A stretch of DNA of 64,000 bases from Mycobacterium sp. 1554424.7 (GTDB taxonomy: Bacteria; Actinomycetota; Actinomycetes; Mycobacteriales; Mycobacteriaceae), in NCBI RefSeq assembly GCF_001665295.1, contig NZ_LZSE01000018.1, positions 62,001 to 126,000 of the forward strand. Reading direction: 5' to 3'. Under the pieces are notes generated by a model. That model was not told the origin of the DNA. It ran no database searches and saw nothing but the letters and a program-made list of their open reading frames with translations. Made by a program: the position numbers and the translations under genes. How positions within the stretch are numbered: position 1 is the stretch's first letter; every line of letters starts with the position of its first letter. Shown here piece after piece: positions 63,873-64,000 of this stretch.

Positions 63873-64000
63873 GATAGAGCTCGACGCGGAGCAGATCGTG
63901 GCCGCCGCGGTGGAGATCCTGCACGAGGGCGGCCTCGACGCGGTGAGCATGCGCAGCGTGGCAGGTCGGCTGGGCGTGACCCCGCCCCCGGTATACGCGC
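63862..64000 (+). CDS. TetR-family regulator, N-terminal fragment cut by window edge
   Basis: The frame from the GTG at 63862 (MPNEIELDAEQIVAAAVEIL) has the start of a TetR DNA-binding domain: a helix, then LDAVSMRSVAGRLGVTPPPV, then YA at the window end. No stop occurs before base 64000. It overlaps the acyl-CoA dehydrogenase by 11 nt and probably regulates that gene and the divergent quinone oxidoreductase. Confidence 0.85.
   Translation, partial: MPNEIELDAEQIVAAAVEILHEGGLDAVSMRSVAGRLGVTPPPVYA

Overview
The window comes from a slow-growing, high-GC Mycobacterium, most likely a non-tuberculosis species close to the M. avium complex. The signs are a PPE protein of the SVP subfamily, an Mce/YrbE operon, an F420-style luciferase-like gene set, a 53-bp MIRU-type repeat, the tmRNA tag ADSHQRDYALAA, and gene order that largely follows M. 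tuberculosis Rv3166c-Rv3100c. Species was not determined.

Layout. 1-2478: a 13E12-type DUF222/HNH gene cut by the window edge, and two secreted proteins. 2489-11397 (minus): a complete mce operon (yrbEA, yrbEB, mceA-F, one Mce-associated membrane protein), tightly coupled by 1-4 nt overlaps. 11721-15886 (plus): a five-gene MoxR/DUF58/DUF4129 cluster (Rv3166c-Rv3162c-like) whose DUF58 gene carries an in-frame 9-bp repeat array. 15888-19074: two consecutive divergent pairs of luciferase-like oxidoreductase and TetR regulator, each with a pair of operator-like inverted repeats. 19001-34423 (minus): the full 14-gene nuoA-N operon for NADH dehydrogenase I.

34688-43636 (minus): a response regulator (Rv3143-like), YceI and SnoaL-like proteins, then an accessory catabolic operon (DUF6285 protein, APH-type kinase, acyl-CoA dehydrogenase, TetR, HMG-CoA-lyase-like protein, CoA-transferase, alpha/beta hydrolase, homogentisate-dioxygenase-like protein). 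The kinase, DUF6285 and dehydrogenase trio resembles the LvaABC module for 4-hydroxyacyl-CoA breakdown. 43740-50661: two quinone oxidoreductases (FadB4-like and YhdH-like), an aldo/keto reductase, fadE23, fadE24 with a perfect 24-bp palindrome upstream, hisN with a MIRU repeat at its 5' end, and a small membrane protein. 50658-53015: PPE51-like gene, then a decayed DosR locus (a DosR-box candidate, a 45-codon remnant of a universal stress protein, an altered DosR, no DosS).

53002-61427: conserved core with fprA, prfB, an MscS-type channel, a proline-rich membrane protein, ftsE, ftsX, smpB, a DMT-type transporter, a maleylpyruvate-isomerase-like protein and ssrA (tmRNA). Just past ssrA comes another accessory lipid-type set: quinone oxidoreductase, ACAD10/11-like acyl-CoA dehydrogenase, and a TetR gene running off the right end.

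The joint theme is core respiration, division and ribosome rescue, interleaved with lineage-specific lipid uptake (Mce) and acyl-CoA or aromatic catabolism controlled by local TetR regulators.
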